In this document: positions 30,790 through 39,807 of the stretch, one piece after another
Layout: each line of letters begins with the position of its first letter
Position numbering within the stretch: the stretch's first letter is position 1
Assembly (NCBI RefSeq): GCF_011302915.1
Contig: NZ_CP049872.1
Span: 2,046,001 to 2,110,000 of the forward strand
Direction: 5' to 3'
Length of the DNA: 64,000 nucleotides
DNA from: Thermomonas sp. HDW16
GTDB taxonomy: Bacteria > Pseudomonadota > Gammaproteobacteria > Xanthomonadales > Xanthomonadaceae
Translations under genes and position numbers: made by a program
Notes under the pieces: generated by a model
Databases searched by the model: none
Told to the model about the DNA's origin: nothing
The model's input: only the letters and a program-made list of their open reading frames with translations

Positions 30790-31316
30790 CAGTCTGCTTC
30801 CTTCAGATCGGTGGCGAGGCGCTCGTCCTCGCGCCATTGCGAATACGGACGCGAGGCCAATGCCAGATTGTAGTAGCGCTGCGCATGGGTCGCTTCCACG
30901 CCCATCCACGCAGGCGTTGCGAAGACTTCATCGACGCTGCCCAACTCGATCTCGGCGACTACCAGGCCGGCGTTGTCGCCGAGGAATTCATCGATTTCCC
31001 ACAGGTGCCCGGCGTGTTGGACGTAGTGCCGGCGCTTGTCGATCTTGCCGCCCACGCACAGCGCCAGCAGCGCACGTGCGTCGGCTACCGGGATCTCGTA
31101 GTCGAATTCCTGCCGGCTCGGCCCCGCTTCGCGCGATTTGATGTTGAGGAAGGCCGCATCGCCTTCGATGCGCACGCGCACCGAAGTCTGCATTGCGCTG
31201 GAATCGACCATGGCGAGGTCATTGAGATAGCCCTGCGCCATCGGCACGATCTTGTGCGCGGCGGATCGCCAACTGTCGTTGATAAGCAGGAACTTGCGTT
31301 CGATTTCGATGCCCAT
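30789..31316 (-). CDS. CYTH-domain protein (probable triphosphatase)
   Basis: Protein of 175 residues with the diagnostic EIERKF (ExExK) at the N-terminus. Further basic and acidic residues of the triphosphate tunnel are seen in VRVRIEGDAAFLNIKS, IDKRRHYV and AEIELGS. CYTH proteins hydrolyse inorganic triphosphate or thiamine triphosphate, or act as class IV adenylate cyclases; the short form without a CHAD domain fits a triphosphatase. It lies two bases after rlmD and overlaps nagZ by one base. Confidence 0.88.
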   Translation of the reverse strand: MGIEIERKFLLINDSWRSAAHKIVPMAQGYLNDLAMVDSSAMQTSVRVRIEGDAAFLNIKSREAGPSRQEFDYEIPVADARALLALCVGGKIDKRRHYVQHAGHLWEIDEFLGDNAGLVVAEIELGSVDEVFATPAWMGVEATHAQRYYNLALASRPYSQWREDERLATDLKEAD

Positions 31317-31318
31317 AC

Positions 31319-32665
31319 TCAGCCCTTCTTCGGCGGATCGAACACGGCGATGGATTCGACATGCGCAGTGTGCGGAAACATGTCCATGACACCTGCTTCG
31401 CGTAGCGTCCAGCCTGCTTCGTTGACGAGGTAGCCGGCATCGCGGGCCAGCGAGCCCGGATGGCAGCTCACGTAGACGATCCGCTTCAGGCCCTTCAGCG
31501 GCAGCTGCTTCAGCACCTCGATCGCACCGGAACGCGCCGGATCCAACAGCAGCTTGTCGAACCCGGCCTTGAGCCACGGTTGCGCGGCCAAATCCTGGGA
31601 AAGGTCGGCGGCATGGAACTGCACATTGGTCAAACCGTTGTGCGCGGCATTGGCACGGGCGCGCTGCACCAGTCCGGCTTCGCCTTCCACGCCGACGACC
31701 TCACCATCGCCCGATGCACGTGCCAGCGGCAGGGTGAAGTTGCCCAATCCGCAGAACAGGTCCAGCACGCGTTCGCCCGGCTGCACGTCCAGCAACTCCA
31801 GCGCGCGCGCGATCATCGCCTCATTGAGCTTCGCATTGACCTGGATGAAATCCAGCGGGCGGAACAGCAGTTCGATGTCCCACTGCGGCAGGCGGAACGA
31901 CAGCTGCGGCGCATCGCCCGACAGCGAATGCACGGAGTCGTTGCCGCCCGGCTGCAGGAAGATGGTGAATCCTTCCGCTGCAGCGAAAGCCTCGAGCTTG
32001 GCCTTGTCGGCATCGGACAGGGGCTGCAGGTGGCGGAAGACCAGCGCGATATGCGCGTCGCCGGTGATGAATTCGATCTGCGGGATGTCGCGGCGCGCGT
32101 CCAGGCCATCGACCAGCGCGCCGAGTGCCGCAACCTTGAAGCCGAGCTGCGGCACCACGACATGGCATTCGCCGATATCGGCGACAAAGCGCGGATCCTG
32201 CTCGCGGAAGCCGACCAGGGTCTTGTCCTTTTTCTCGACCCGGCGCACCGAGAAGCGGCCCTTGCGGCGATAGCCCCAACTGTCGCCGCGCAACGGCGGC
32301 AATACAGATGCCGGCGTTACGTGGCCGATGCGCTGCAGGTTGTCCAGCAACTGGCGCTGCTTGGCGTCGATCTGTTTGTCTTCGGCGAAATGCTGCAGCA
32401 CGCAGCCGCCGCAGGTACCGAAGTGCGGACAGCGCGGTTCGACGCGATCCGGCGATGCCTCGAGTACTTCCAGTGTCTTCGCCTCGTCGAAATGTCGCGA
32501 CCGCGCGGTCTGCTGCACGCTTACGGTTTCGCCGGGCAGCGCGCCGGACACGAACACGGTCTTGCCGGCGTTGGCATGGCCTTCCGGCCAACGCGCAACG
32601 CCACGGCCATCGTGGCCGAGATTAACGATGGAAACGGTCTTGGGGGAGTGATCGAGACGGGCCAC
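31319..32665 (-). CDS. rlmD: 23S rRNA (uracil(1939)-C5)-methyltransferase
   Basis: SAM-dependent methyltransferase of 448 residues modifying U1939 of 23S rRNA. An N-terminal TRAM-like domain (VSIVNLGHDGRGVAR) is followed by the iron-sulfur motif CPHFGTCGGC. The Rossmann core has VLDLFCGLGNFTLPLA, and the catalytic Cys lies in VYVSCHPGSLARD. I chose GTG 32665 because the frame upstream crosses the terminator of the preceding gene, and no in-frame ATG lies between that terminator and the TRAM domain. It heads the run rlmD-CYTH-nagZ-hpt-MTIP. Confidence 0.94.
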   Translation of the reverse strand: MARLDHSPKTVSIVNLGHDGRGVARWPEGHANAGKTVFVSGALPGETVSVQQTARSRHFDEAKTLEVLEASPDRVEPRCPHFGTCGGCVLQHFAEDKQIDAKQRQLLDNLQRIGHVTPASVLPPLRGDSWGYRRKGRFSVRRVEKKDKTLVGFREQDPRFVADIGECHVVVPQLGFKVAALGALVDGLDARRDIPQIEFITGDAHIALVFRHLQPLSDADKAKLEAFAAAEGFTIFLQPGGNDSVHSLSGDAPQLSFRLPQWDIELLFRPLDFIQVNAKLNEAMIARALELLDVQPGERVLDLFCGLGNFTLPLARASGDGEVVGVEGEAGLVQRARANAAHNGLTNVQFHAADLSQDLAAQPWLKAGFDKLLLDPARSGAIEVLKQLPLKGLKRIVYVSCHPGSLARDAGYLVNEAGWTLREAGVMDMFPHTAHVESIAVFDPPKKG

Positions 32666-32714
32666 GGGATCTTGCGATATGAATGGCCGACTATTGTCGC
32701 ATCCCGCAAAAGCG

Positions 32715-32738
32715 AACGGCCCGCCGAAGCGGGCCGTT
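32715..32738 (-). terminator. Terminator after ydbL
   Basis: A perfect 10-bp stem, AACGGCCCGC / GCGGGCCGTT with a CGAA/TTCG tetraloop, lies 14 bases past the ydbL stop. It is followed on the minus strand by CGCTTTTG. Confidence 0.8.
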
Positions 32739-32752
32739 GTGGGCAAGCCGGG

Positions 32753-33352
32753 TTATTTCTGTTTCCAGCCGCCGCCACTCTGGTACCACCAGCCGCTGCG
32801 GGCGCTGTCCACCCACTGCTTGGCGAACACGTCGCGGATCTGGCTTTCCCACTCCGGATGGCCGTTGGCCACCGCGACTTCACGGTAGACCGCCTTGCGG
32901 TCGCGGTTGTCGTCGGCTACCGCGGCATTCATGGATACGCGATCCTTCAGCTCCAACTTGCCGGCATCGCGCACGCTGATCAGGCCGTCGCTGGTGAAGC
33001 CCAGCGCACCGCTGTCGAATCCGTCACGCAGCGTGCTGTTGAAGCGCGACTCCATGCGGCCCTGGATCGCCTGGATCGCCGGGGTCTTGATGCTGATGTC
33101 CGGCGCGGACTGCGCCTGCGCACTGCCGATGCCGAGCAGCATCCACGGGTCGAAATCGAAGCGATCCTGCAGCATGGCCATGCCGCCGCCGCTACTGTCC
33201 TTGATCTCGACTTTATCGGCCTCGTCGATTACCTTCTCGACGAACTCGCGCGCCGCCGCCTTGGCTTCCGCCGCCGGGAAATAGACATTGATGGTCACGC
33301 AGGCGGTGAGCAGCAATGCGCCCACGACCGGTACCCCGAACCACTGTTTCAT
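32753..33352 (-). CDS. ydbL: YdbL-like DUF1318 lipoprotein
   Basis: Predicted lipoprotein of 199 residues. MKQWFGVPVVGALLLTAC ends in a lipobox Cys at position 18, and NVYFPAAEAKAAAREFVEKV is the DUF1318 hallmark. GAGGAG sits eight bases upstream of the ATG. It follows ydbH by 34 bases. In Escherichia coli, YdbH, YnbE and YdbL act together in moving phospholipids to the outer membrane, YdbL being proposed as a chaperone-like partner. Here the lipid-anchored form may take on part of the missing YnbE role; that is speculation. Confidence 0.8.
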   Translation of the reverse strand: MKQWFGVPVVGALLLTACVTINVYFPAAEAKAAAREFVEKVIDEADKVEIKDSSGGGMAMLQDRFDFDPWMLLGIGSAQAQSAPDISIKTPAIQAIQGRMESRFNSTLRDGFDSGALGFTSDGLISVRDAGKLELKDRVSMNAAVADDNRDRKAVYREVAVANGHPEWESQIRDVFAKQWVDSARSGWWYQSGGGWKQK

Positions 33353-33386
33353 TGCATTGCTCCTCAAGCGGCATGCTTTCAAACGA

Positions 33387-35408
33387 CTACTTCACGACCG
33401 GTTTCACATCGCCCGACCCGACCGCCGCCAAGCGTTCGACAAGGGTGGGCCAATCCACCTGCTTGTTGAAGCCGACCACGCTCAGGCGCGGGAGCCCGGC
33501 ACCTTCCACGATAGTAAAGGCGTTGTTACCTGAATGGAGGCCTGACATCACGCAGACTTCGTTCGCCAACCGACAGCCGATGCCGATCCGCCGATAACCG
33601 AAATCGTCGAACAGGCCGATCAACTGGCCCTGCAGGCTGGTCACGAAACTGGCATCGCCCACGCTGCTGATGTTCTGCACCGCGCGCTGGCTGATGCGTT
33701 GCTTCACGCCGGGACGTTCGTCGGTGATGAAACGCGCGTTGAACGCGACCGGCGTCCAATCGACCAGGCGCAGGCCGTCGATGCGGCCATCGATGCGCCC
33801 GGTGATGCTGCCGAAACCCAGCACTTCGGTCAGCCGCAGCAGGTCGAGATCATCGAGGGCGATATCCGCGCTCAGGCTGGGCGCGCTGCCGAACGGGCGC
33901 TCCAGCGCCAGCGAAGAGAATGCGACGCGGCCATCGAACAACTGCATCGACAGGCCACCGTCGAAATCGACGCGCTCGTTGGCGTAGTGCGCGTTCGGGA
34001 TGGTGCCGCTAAGCCGGCCCTGGAATGCCGGCAGCCCGATCGCCTGCGAGACGCGACCGAAATCGATATCGTCCAGCACCAACGCGAAGCGGATATCGGC
34101 ACCTGCCTCGCCCTGTGGCGGACGGATGGTGAGATCACGGAAGGTCATCGTGCCGCCCATCAACGGCACCGTGGCGTCCTCGCGGAAACGCAGCAGGCCA
34201 TCGCTGCTTGCGAACGGCAGGCGCGCGGCATCGAAATCCAACCCGTAGAGTTTCCCGCGTTGCCAGCGCAGTTCGCTCTGCACCGGCGCTCCTGCCGAAT
34301 AGCGCACGTCGCCCTGCAGGCCATCGAACACGAAGCGCTCGTTCGGGTCGCGCAGGTCGACGCCATGCACTCGGGCATCCGCGACCTGCAGCCGTCCATC
34401 GCGTAGCTGCACGTGCATGTCCATCGCGCCGTGCAGGTCGACCTCGCCCAGGCCGAACAGGCCCAGCCAGCCGGACAGATAACGTTGCCGCAACGGCGAC
34501 ATGTCGCTGCTGTGCACCTGCATGTCCAGCGCCTGCAGGCTGGCATCGCTGGCGAAACTGGCGCTGCCTTCGGCTGTCAGCGCGTCGCCGTCGCGCCATT
34601 CGATGCGCGGCAATTCCCAGCCATTGCCAGCATGCTGCATGGCATCGATGCGCAAGCCCACCGGCGTGGCCGGCAAGGCGACATAGGTGTTGCCCGCGAG
34701 GAATTCGCCGCCGCGCAGCTCGCCATCCAATGCGAGCAGCGACAACGCAGGCGTGGTGCGATAGTCGATGGCGAAACGACCTCCGAGCTTTTCCCCGGCG
34801 ATGGAGGCATCGGCGGTTTCCAGACCGATGCCGCGCAGCGTAAGTGGGCCCGAAATCCGCAGGGGACGGCCCGTCGCTGCATCGATCATCAACTGCGCGT
34901 CGAACTCGCCGGATTTGAGATTCGCCTCCGGCCATGCTTTCGACATCAGCACCTGTGCCCACTGGATCGGCACGCGGGTGAGATCGAACGATGTCAGGTC
35001 GGGCGATGCGGCATTCCGATCCAGCGCGATCCGCGCCCCACCCTTCGACAGCGAAGCTTGCGTCGTGGCTGCATCGAAACGCACCGCCAACTGCAACGGC
35101 GCCGACGTGCCGGAGCGCAGCGCACCCGCGCACCGCCAGCCGTCCTTGCCCTCGCGCTGTAACGGGCAGCGCCAGTGCAGGTCGCGATAGCGATAGCCGA
35201 GATCGGGCGCTTCCACATTCCCCGCCCATAGCTGCAGTTCGCCGCTTTGGGCATCGGCTGCCCAGTCCACCCGCACGCGCACCTGCTCCAGTGTGGCGAC
35301 CGGCGTGGTGATCTTGGCGATCTTCGCCTGCATGCTGCGCGCGGATGCGGGCATCGCGCCAAGCGCGGCCAGCAGGCACAGGGTTGCGGCTATGATCGGT
35401 CGCGACAT
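33387..35408 (-). CDS. ydbH: YdbH-like intermembrane phospholipid-transport protein (AsmA-like)
   Basis: Exported protein of 673 residues. The N-terminus MSRPIIAATLCLLAALGAMPASA is a signal sequence or anchor. The body consists of repetitive beta-strand segments typical of the bridge-like AsmA family. The C-terminal third (VQNISSVGDASF then DDFGYRRIGIGCRLANEVC) matches the YdbH family end. It is shorter than the Escherichia coli protein (about 880 residues). Proteins of this group span the periplasm and help lipids reach the outer membrane. The neighbouring ydbL gene supports the call. Confidence 0.75.
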   Translation of the reverse strand: MSRPIIAATLCLLAALGAMPASARSMQAKIAKITTPVATLEQVRVRVDWAADAQSGELQLWAGNVEAPDLGYRYRDLHWRCPLQREGKDGWRCAGALRSGTSAPLQLAVRFDAATTQASLSKGGARIALDRNAASPDLTSFDLTRVPIQWAQVLMSKAWPEANLKSGEFDAQLMIDAATGRPLRISGPLTLRGIGLETADASIAGEKLGGRFAIDYRTTPALSLLALDGELRGGEFLAGNTYVALPATPVGLRIDAMQHAGNGWELPRIEWRDGDALTAEGSASFASDASLQALDMQVHSSDMSPLRQRYLSGWLGLFGLGEVDLHGAMDMHVQLRDGRLQVADARVHGVDLRDPNERFVFDGLQGDVRYSAGAPVQSELRWQRGKLYGLDFDAARLPFASSDGLLRFREDATVPLMGGTMTFRDLTIRPPQGEAGADIRFALVLDDIDFGRVSQAIGLPAFQGRLSGTIPNAHYANERVDFDGGLSMQLFDGRVAFSSLALERPFGSAPSLSADIALDDLDLLRLTEVLGFGSITGRIDGRIDGLRLVDWTPVAFNARFITDERPGVKQRISQRAVQNISSVGDASFVTSLQGQLIGLFDDFGYRRIGIGCRLANEVCVMSGLHSGNNAFTIVEGAGLPRLSVVGFNKQVDWPTLVERLAAVGSGDVKPVVK

Positions 35409-35441
35409 GCCGGCAGCATACAAACACCGGATCACGAAACG

Positions 35442-36143
35442 ATGAATCGATCCCCGAATACGTTGCCAACGCTACTACTGGTCGAGGACGACCCGGTCAG
35501 CGCGGTGTTCCTGCGCGATGCCGCAGCTGCTCTTCCTGCCGAGGTGGACGCGGCCGGCAGCATCGCCGAGGCGATGGCCGCAGCCTCCCTGCGCAGGCAC
35601 GATTTGTACCTGATCGATGCCAACCTGCCGGACGGGCGTGGCGAAGTCCTGCTGCAGGAACTGCGCCGGCGTGGCCTCATCGCACCGGCGTTGGCGCACA
35701 CCGCCGCGCGCGATACGGCGATCCGCGAGCGCCTGCTTGCCGCCGGTTTCGTGGACATGGTGAGCAAGCCGTTGGGCGTGGCCGAGTTGCATGCAGCCCT
35801 GCGTCCACATCTCGCCATCGCGCCTCCGACCTGCGGCAAACAGCCGAATTGGGACGATGACGCCGCACTGGCCGCACTCGGTGGCCAGCGGGCGCATGTC
35901 GATGCACTGCGCGGGCTGTTCCTCAAGGAATTACCCGGCCAGCGCCAACGCATCGAGGCAGCGGCCGCCGGCGGCGATGAAGCTGCGATTCGTGAAGAAC
36001 TGCATCGACTGGTGGCTAGCTGCGGTTTCGTGGGCGCGGCGCGCTTGGCGGCGGCGGTGCGCGAACTGCAGTCGGTGCCGCTGGATGCCCAAGCATTTCA
36101 GCGGCTGGATTTTGCGATGGATGACTTGCTTGGACCTGCCTGA
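35442..36143 (+). CDS. Receiver domain fused to an HPt-like domain
   Basis: Two-component protein of 233 residues. The receiver (about 8-125) has LLLVEDDPVSAVF, the phosphoacceptor Asp in LYLIDANLPDGRG, and the conserved Lys in VSKPLG. The C-terminal half (about 140-230) is helical and carries EELHRLVASCGFVGA, which matches the histidine-phosphotransfer pattern. There is no DNA-binding or enzymatic output and no histidine kinase nearby, so it is an orphan phosphorelay component. It is divergent from ydbH with a 33-base gap. Confidence 0.8.
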   Translation: MNRSPNTLPTLLLVEDDPVSAVFLRDAAAALPAEVDAAGSIAEAMAAASLRRHDLYLIDANLPDGRGEVLLQELRRRGLIAPALAHTAARDTAIRERLLAAGFVDMVSKPLGVAELHAALRPHLAIAPPTCGKQPNWDDDAALAALGGQRAHVDALRGLFLKELPGQRQRIEAAAAGGDEAAIREELHRLVASCGFVGAARLAAAVRELQSVPLDAQAFQRLDFAMDDLLGPA

Positions 36144-36145
36144 GC

Positions 36146-36235
36146 GAGAAACGGGGTCAGAGTGAATTTTGCGCCGATCCAGAGCGGTATTGCCGGAACA
36201 CCCGGTCGCAAAACTTCACTCTGACCCCGTTTCTC
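36146..36235. repeat. Palindromic repeat element (GGGGTCAGAGTGAA type)
   Basis: The arms at 36146-36173 and 36207-36235 are near-perfect inverted repeats, differing by one inserted G, around a 33-base centre. The arm sequence begins GAGAAACGGGGTCAGAG and is flanked by genes on both sides. I recall this motif flanking REP-associated tyrosine transposases in other proteobacteria, but could not check. The right arm contains the stop and last residues of recO. Each arm could also act as a hairpin terminator for the convergent genes. Confidence 0.7.
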
Positions 36236-36971
36236 TTCCCGCTTCTCCGCGCCGGCCGAGCCGCCCCAGCTCGCCCATCATGTCCCACGATTTCAAGCCG
36301 CGCCCGCCCAGATGGTGCAGCAACACCGCACGCAACGGCAGGCGCAGGCTAGCGATATCGTCCGAGGGCGGCAGCGTGTCGTCGGCCAGCGCCAGCAAGG
36401 CCTGTCCGGTGGCGGAATCGCGACGTTCGCCCGTGCGTTCGCTCAATACGCGATACGGCCCCTGCTCGGGATCCAGGCGATAGCGCGCGGCGGGATCGAC
36501 CGGCACGCCATCGACATCACTGCCGAAATCAAAGCCAAAACCCAGCGCTTCGAGCAGGTCGCGCTCGAATCGGCGCAATGTCCAGGCCAGCGGCGCGCCA
36601 GCGCGCAAGCACTCGCGCACACGTGCGTAAACCGCATGTAGTTCCGCCTGCGGGTCGTGGCGCGGCGCCAGGCGCAGGCAAAGTTCGTTGATGTAGAACG
36701 CCGCCATCGCGGCATCACCATGCAGCAACGGGGCGGCATCCACGGCCTCGGCCGCGGTCAACTGCGCCAATTCACCGCGCTGCACGGCATCGAAACGAAT
36801 GGATTGCAGCGGCTGCAGGGCTGCACGCAGCACATGCCGCTTCGGCCCCTGCACGCCGCGCGCAACCAGGCCGATGCGGCCGTGTTCCGCACTGAGGACT
36901 TCCACCAGCAGGCTGGTTTCGCGCCAGGCCCGCGCATGCAGCACGAACGCAGGCTCGGCGACGAAGCGCAT
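36216..36971 (-). CDS. recO: DNA repair protein RecO
   Basis: Recombination mediator of 251 residues that loads RecA with RecR. The N-terminal OB-fold has [19 protein letters not shown] and [14 protein letters not shown], and the helical C-terminal domain includes [11 protein letters not shown]. The final residues RETGSE and the TGA fall inside the right arm of the palindromic repeat, so the natural C-terminus appears to have been replaced or extended by the insertion. It is the last gene of the lepA-lepB-rnc-era-recO run, two bases after era. Confidence 0.93.
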   Translation of the reverse strand: MRFVAEPAFVLHARAWRETSLLVEVLSAEHGRIGLVARGVQGPKRHVLRAALQPLQSIRFDAVQRGELAQLTAAEAVDAAPLLHGDAAMAAFYINELCLRLAPRHDPQAELHAVYARVRECLRAGAPLAWTLRRFERDLLEALGFGFDFGSDVDGVPVDPAARYRLDPEQGPYRVLSERTGERRDSATGQALLALADDTLPPSDDIASLRLPLRAVLLHHLGGRGLKSWDMMGELGRLGRRGEAGRETGSE

Positions 36972-36973
36972 GC

Positions 36974-37894
36974 TCAGTCGTGGTAGCCCAGCGCACGCAA
37001 CGCGGCTTCGTCGTCGCTCCAGCCTTCGCGCACGCGTACCCAGGTCTGCAGGAACACCTTGCTGTCGAACAGGCGTTCCATTTGCAGGCGTGCGCGACTG
37101 CCGATCTCGCGCAGTCGCTCGCCGGCCTTGCCGATCACGATCGCTTTCTGGCCGTCGCGCTCGACCCAGATCACCGCGTCGATGCGGTAGACGGGTTGCC
37201 GACCGGTCAGGTCTTCCTCGAATTTCTCGACCTCGACGGTGGTCGCATACGGCAGTTCCTCGCCCAGCTGGCGCATCAGTTGCTCGCGTACCAGTTCGCC
37301 AGCGAGAAAGCGCTGGCTCTTGTCGGTGATCTCGTCCTCGGCGTACATCGGCGGCGCTTCGGGCATCAAGTCCAGCAGGGTTTGCACCAGCGGCTCCAGG
37401 CCCTTGCGCTTGAGTGCGGACAGCGGATGCACGGCGGCGAACTCGCGGCCCTCGCTGACCTTGGCGATGAACGGCAGCAACTCGCCCTTGTCCTTGATCT
37501 TGTCGACCTGGTTGACTACCAGCACCACCGGCACGCCGGCATCGCGCAGCGCGTCGTAGGCCAGGCCGTCCTCGGCATCCCAGCGGCCGGCCTCGATCAC
37601 CAGCACCGCCGCATCCACGCCTTCCAGCGCACCGCGCGCGGCGCGATTCATCATCCGGTTCATCGCCTTGCCGGAACGCTTGCCCTGTTCGCCGTGGATG
37701 CCGGGCGTATCAACAAGCTGCAGCTGGCCGCCCGGGAAGGTAGCGATGCCGAGCAGCCGGTGGCGTGTGGTCTGCGGTCGGTTGGAGGTGATGCTGATCT
37801 TGGCGCCGACCAATGCATTGACCAACGTCGACTTGCCGACGTTGGGGCGACCGATGACCGCAACGGCACCACTGCGCTGTGTTTCCGTACTCAT
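36974..37894 (-). CDS. era: GTPase Era
   Basis: Ribosome-assembly GTPase of 306 residues that binds the 3' end of 16S rRNA. G1 is [11 protein letters not shown]3 is LVDTPGIHG and G4 is VVNQVDKI. The C-terminal KH domain contains [20 protein letters not shown] 37894 overlaps the rnc stop (ATGA), and the usual rnc-era-recO order is kept. Confidence 0.96.
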   Translation of the reverse strand: MSTETQRSGAVAVIGRPNVGKSTLVNALVGAKISITSNRPQTTRHRLLGIATFPGGQLQLVDTPGIHGEQGKRSGKAMNRMMNRAARGALEGVDAAVLVIEAGRWDAEDGLAYDALRDAGVPVVLVVNQVDKIKDKGELLPFIAKVSEGREFAAVHPLSALKRKGLEPLVQTLLDLMPEAPPMYAEDEITDKSQRFLAGELVREQLMRQLGEELPYATTVEVEKFEEDLTGRQPVYRIDAVIWVERDGQKAIVIGKAGERLREIGSRARLQMERLFDSKVFLQTWVRVREGWSDDEAALRALGYHD

Positions 37895-38577
37895 TTTTCG
37901 ATGACCCGTAGCGCGGCTTCCGCCGCTTGTTGTTCCGCGGCGCGGCGTGAACTGCCCTCGCCTTCGGTATGAACGGCCGGTTCGGCCAAGGTGCAACTCA
38001 CACGAAAGATACGTGCATGGTCGTCGCCACTTTCCTCGACCAGCGCATACACCGGCAATACGTGCTGGCGTGCCTGCAACCATTCCTGCAAGCGCGTCTT
38101 CGCGTCCTTACCAACCTTGTTCGGTGGAGGCAAGGCATCAATCAGCGGTGCAAACCACGGCAGCACCACTGCACGACAGGCTTCAAAACCGGCATCCAAG
38201 TGGATCGCCGCGACCAGTGCTTCCAACGCGTCGGCCAGGATCGAATCGCGGCGATGGCCGCCGGTCTTCATTTCGCCCGGGCCCAACACCAGGTGCTCGC
38301 CAAGCTTGAGCTCGCGGGCGAGGCCGGCCAGCGCGGATTCGCGCACCAACTCCGCGCGGGCGCGGGTGAGCGCGCCTTCATCGGCCTTTGGCCAATGCAC
38401 ATAAAGCGCCTCGGCGACGAACTGGTTGACCAGTGCGTCACCGAGGAATTCAAGGCGTTCGTTGTGCGGACTGCCGGCGCTGCGGTGGGTCAGCGCTTGG
38501 GCGAGCAAGGCTGGGGCAGCGAATGAGTGTCCGGCAAATTCCCGCGGCAACGCAGAATCATTGCGCGCCAGAGCCAC
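37891..38577 (-). CDS. rnc: Ribonuclease III
   Basis: Double-strand-specific endoribonuclease of 228 residues for rRNA and mRNA processing. The signature [11 protein letters not shown] lies near residue 40, and further catalytic acidic residues are in [13 protein letters not shown]. The C-terminal dsRBD begins at [12 protein letters not shown]. The start is GTG 38577, which overlaps the DUF4845 gene end by 20 bases; the family N-terminus supports it. Confidence 0.95.
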   Translation of the reverse strand: MALARNDSALPREFAGHSFAAPALLAQALTHRSAGSPHNERLEFLGDALVNQFVAEALYVHWPKADEGALTRARAELVRESALAGLARELKLGEHLVLGPGEMKTGGHRRDSILADALEALVAAIHLDAGFEACRAVVLPWFAPLIDALPPPNKVGKDAKTRLQEWLQARQHVLPVYALVEESGDDHARIFRVSCTLAEPAVHTEGEGSSRRAAEQQAAEAALRVIEK

Positions 38578-38938
38578 GCGTCACGGCCTGTTCGGCATGA
38601 AATTTGGCTATTACGTCGAGATTGGCGAACAGCGGCGTCCGCCGCTCGTAGTCCATCACCAAATTGTAGCCGGTGTCGGTGGATTCGATCCTCAACATTT
38701 CGGGCTTGATGACGGAAACATAGTCGATCTGGATGTGCCTGGAGAACAACGCGCGGATCTTGTCCTTCGAGGCGTTCGCCGATCCCGGATCACTGGCGAT
38801 ACTCGCCAATGCTTTCTTGACCGAATAGAACTCGGTATACATCGGAAACAATTTCATCCCGCAAAACAGGAAGAACATGACCACCGCAAGAGTGATCAGG
38901 AAGCCGAGCATGGTCATGCCACTTTGCTTGCGATTCAT
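38558..38938 (-). CDS. DUF4845 membrane protein
   Basis: Single-pass protein of 126 residues found between lepB and rnc in many gammaproteobacteria. RKQSG then [18 protein letters not shown] looks like a prepilin leader with its hydrophobic helix, though the Glu normally at position 5 of mature pilins is absent. The periplasmic part is mixed alpha/beta. Function is unknown; the conserved position beside signal peptidase I suggests an envelope role. Confidence 0.8.
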   Translation of the reverse strand: MNRKQSGMTMLGFLITLAVVMFFLFCGMKLFPMYTEFYSVKKALASIASDPGSANASKDKIRALFSRHIQIDYVSVIKPEMLRIESTDTGYNLVMDYERRTPLFANLDVIAKFHAEQAVTRGSGAQ

Positions 38939-38948
38939 CGCGTCCCCC

Positions 38949-38974
38949 TAGCTGAGTTGTTTAGCTGAGTTGTT
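38949..38974. repeat. 13-bp tandem duplication at the lepB stop
   Basis: TAGCTGAGTTGTT occurs twice in direct tandem (38949-38961 and 38962-38974), ending in the lepB stop codon. It is probably a recent slippage or duplication product. Confidence 0.7.
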
Positions 38975-39779
38975 ATGGAATCTTGGTACCGATCCGCGAG
39001 ACATCCACCTTGTCCTCGGCGCTCCAGTCGAAGTTCATCCAGACCAGGAACGCTTTGCCGCGCAGGTTCGCCTCCGGCAGGAACCCCCAGAAGCGACTGT
39101 CCTCGCTATTGTCGCGATTGTCACCCATGACGAAATAATGCCCCGCCGGAACCGTCCAGTCACCCTCGCCCTGCCCTTGCGGGATAAACGGCAGGTCTTC
39201 GCGCTCCAGGACATAGTGCGGGCGTCCAGGCAGTCCCTCGGTCAACTTGGTCGCCCCGGTTTCGTTCACACCCTGGCCAACGCCTTGGTACGCCCCCTCG
39301 GGGCGGTAGGGCAATTCCCTGCCGTTCACCGTAACCTTGTTGTCGTGGTAACCGATGGTATCGCCGGGCAGGCCGATGACCCGCTTGATCCAGTCCTCGC
39401 GCGGGTGGTGCGGCGGGCGGAACACCACCACGTCGCCGCGCTGCGGCTCGCCGTTGTCCAGGAACTTCTTGTTGGTGATCGGCCAGCGCAGGCCGTAGGC
39501 GAATTTGTTGACCAGGATGAAATCGCCGATCAGCAGTGTGGGCATCATCGAACTGGACGGGATCCTGAACGGCTCGGCGACGAAGCTGCGCAGGCCCAGC
39601 ACCAGCGCCAGGATCGGGAAGAAGGCCTTGGCATAGTCGACCACCACCGGCTCTTTCGCTTCCTCCAGCACCCCGGACTCGGCGGCGCGGCGTCTGGCGA
39701 AGAACAGTTTGTCCAGCAACCAGATCAGGCCACTGAGTGCGGTCAACGAGACCAGAATCGTTTCGAACCACACCATCAT
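38973..39779 (-). CDS. lepB: Signal peptidase I
   Basis: Inner-membrane serine protease of 268 residues removing signal peptides from Sec and Tat substrates. Two N-terminal membrane segments (MMVWFETILVSLTALSGLIW and FFPILALVLGL) are followed by the catalytic Ser77 in IPSSSMMPTLLIGD, the Lys in WIKRVIGLPGD, and the box GHYFVMGDNRDNSEDSRFWG. CGGAG lies seven to eight bases before ATG 39779. It follows lepA by 28 bases. Confidence 0.95.
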   Translation of the reverse strand: MMVWFETILVSLTALSGLIWLLDKLFFARRRAAESGVLEEAKEPVVVDYAKAFFPILALVLGLRSFVAEPFRIPSSSMMPTLLIGDFILVNKFAYGLRWPITNKKFLDNGEPQRGDVVVFRPPHHPREDWIKRVIGLPGDTIGYHDNKVTVNGRELPYRPEGAYQGVGQGVNETGATKLTEGLPGRPHYVLEREDLPFIPQGQGEGDWTVPAGHYFVMGDNRDNSEDSRFWGFLPEANLRGKAFLVWMNFDWSAEDKVDVSRIGTKIP

Positions 39780-39807
39780 GCGACGTTCTCCGGAATGTGA
39801 ACCGCGC

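Noticed and set aside
31460..33469. A 669-codon plus-strand frame opposite rlmD and ydbL
   Set aside because: It crosses a clear minus-strand terminator and two well-supported genes; no domain is recognisable.
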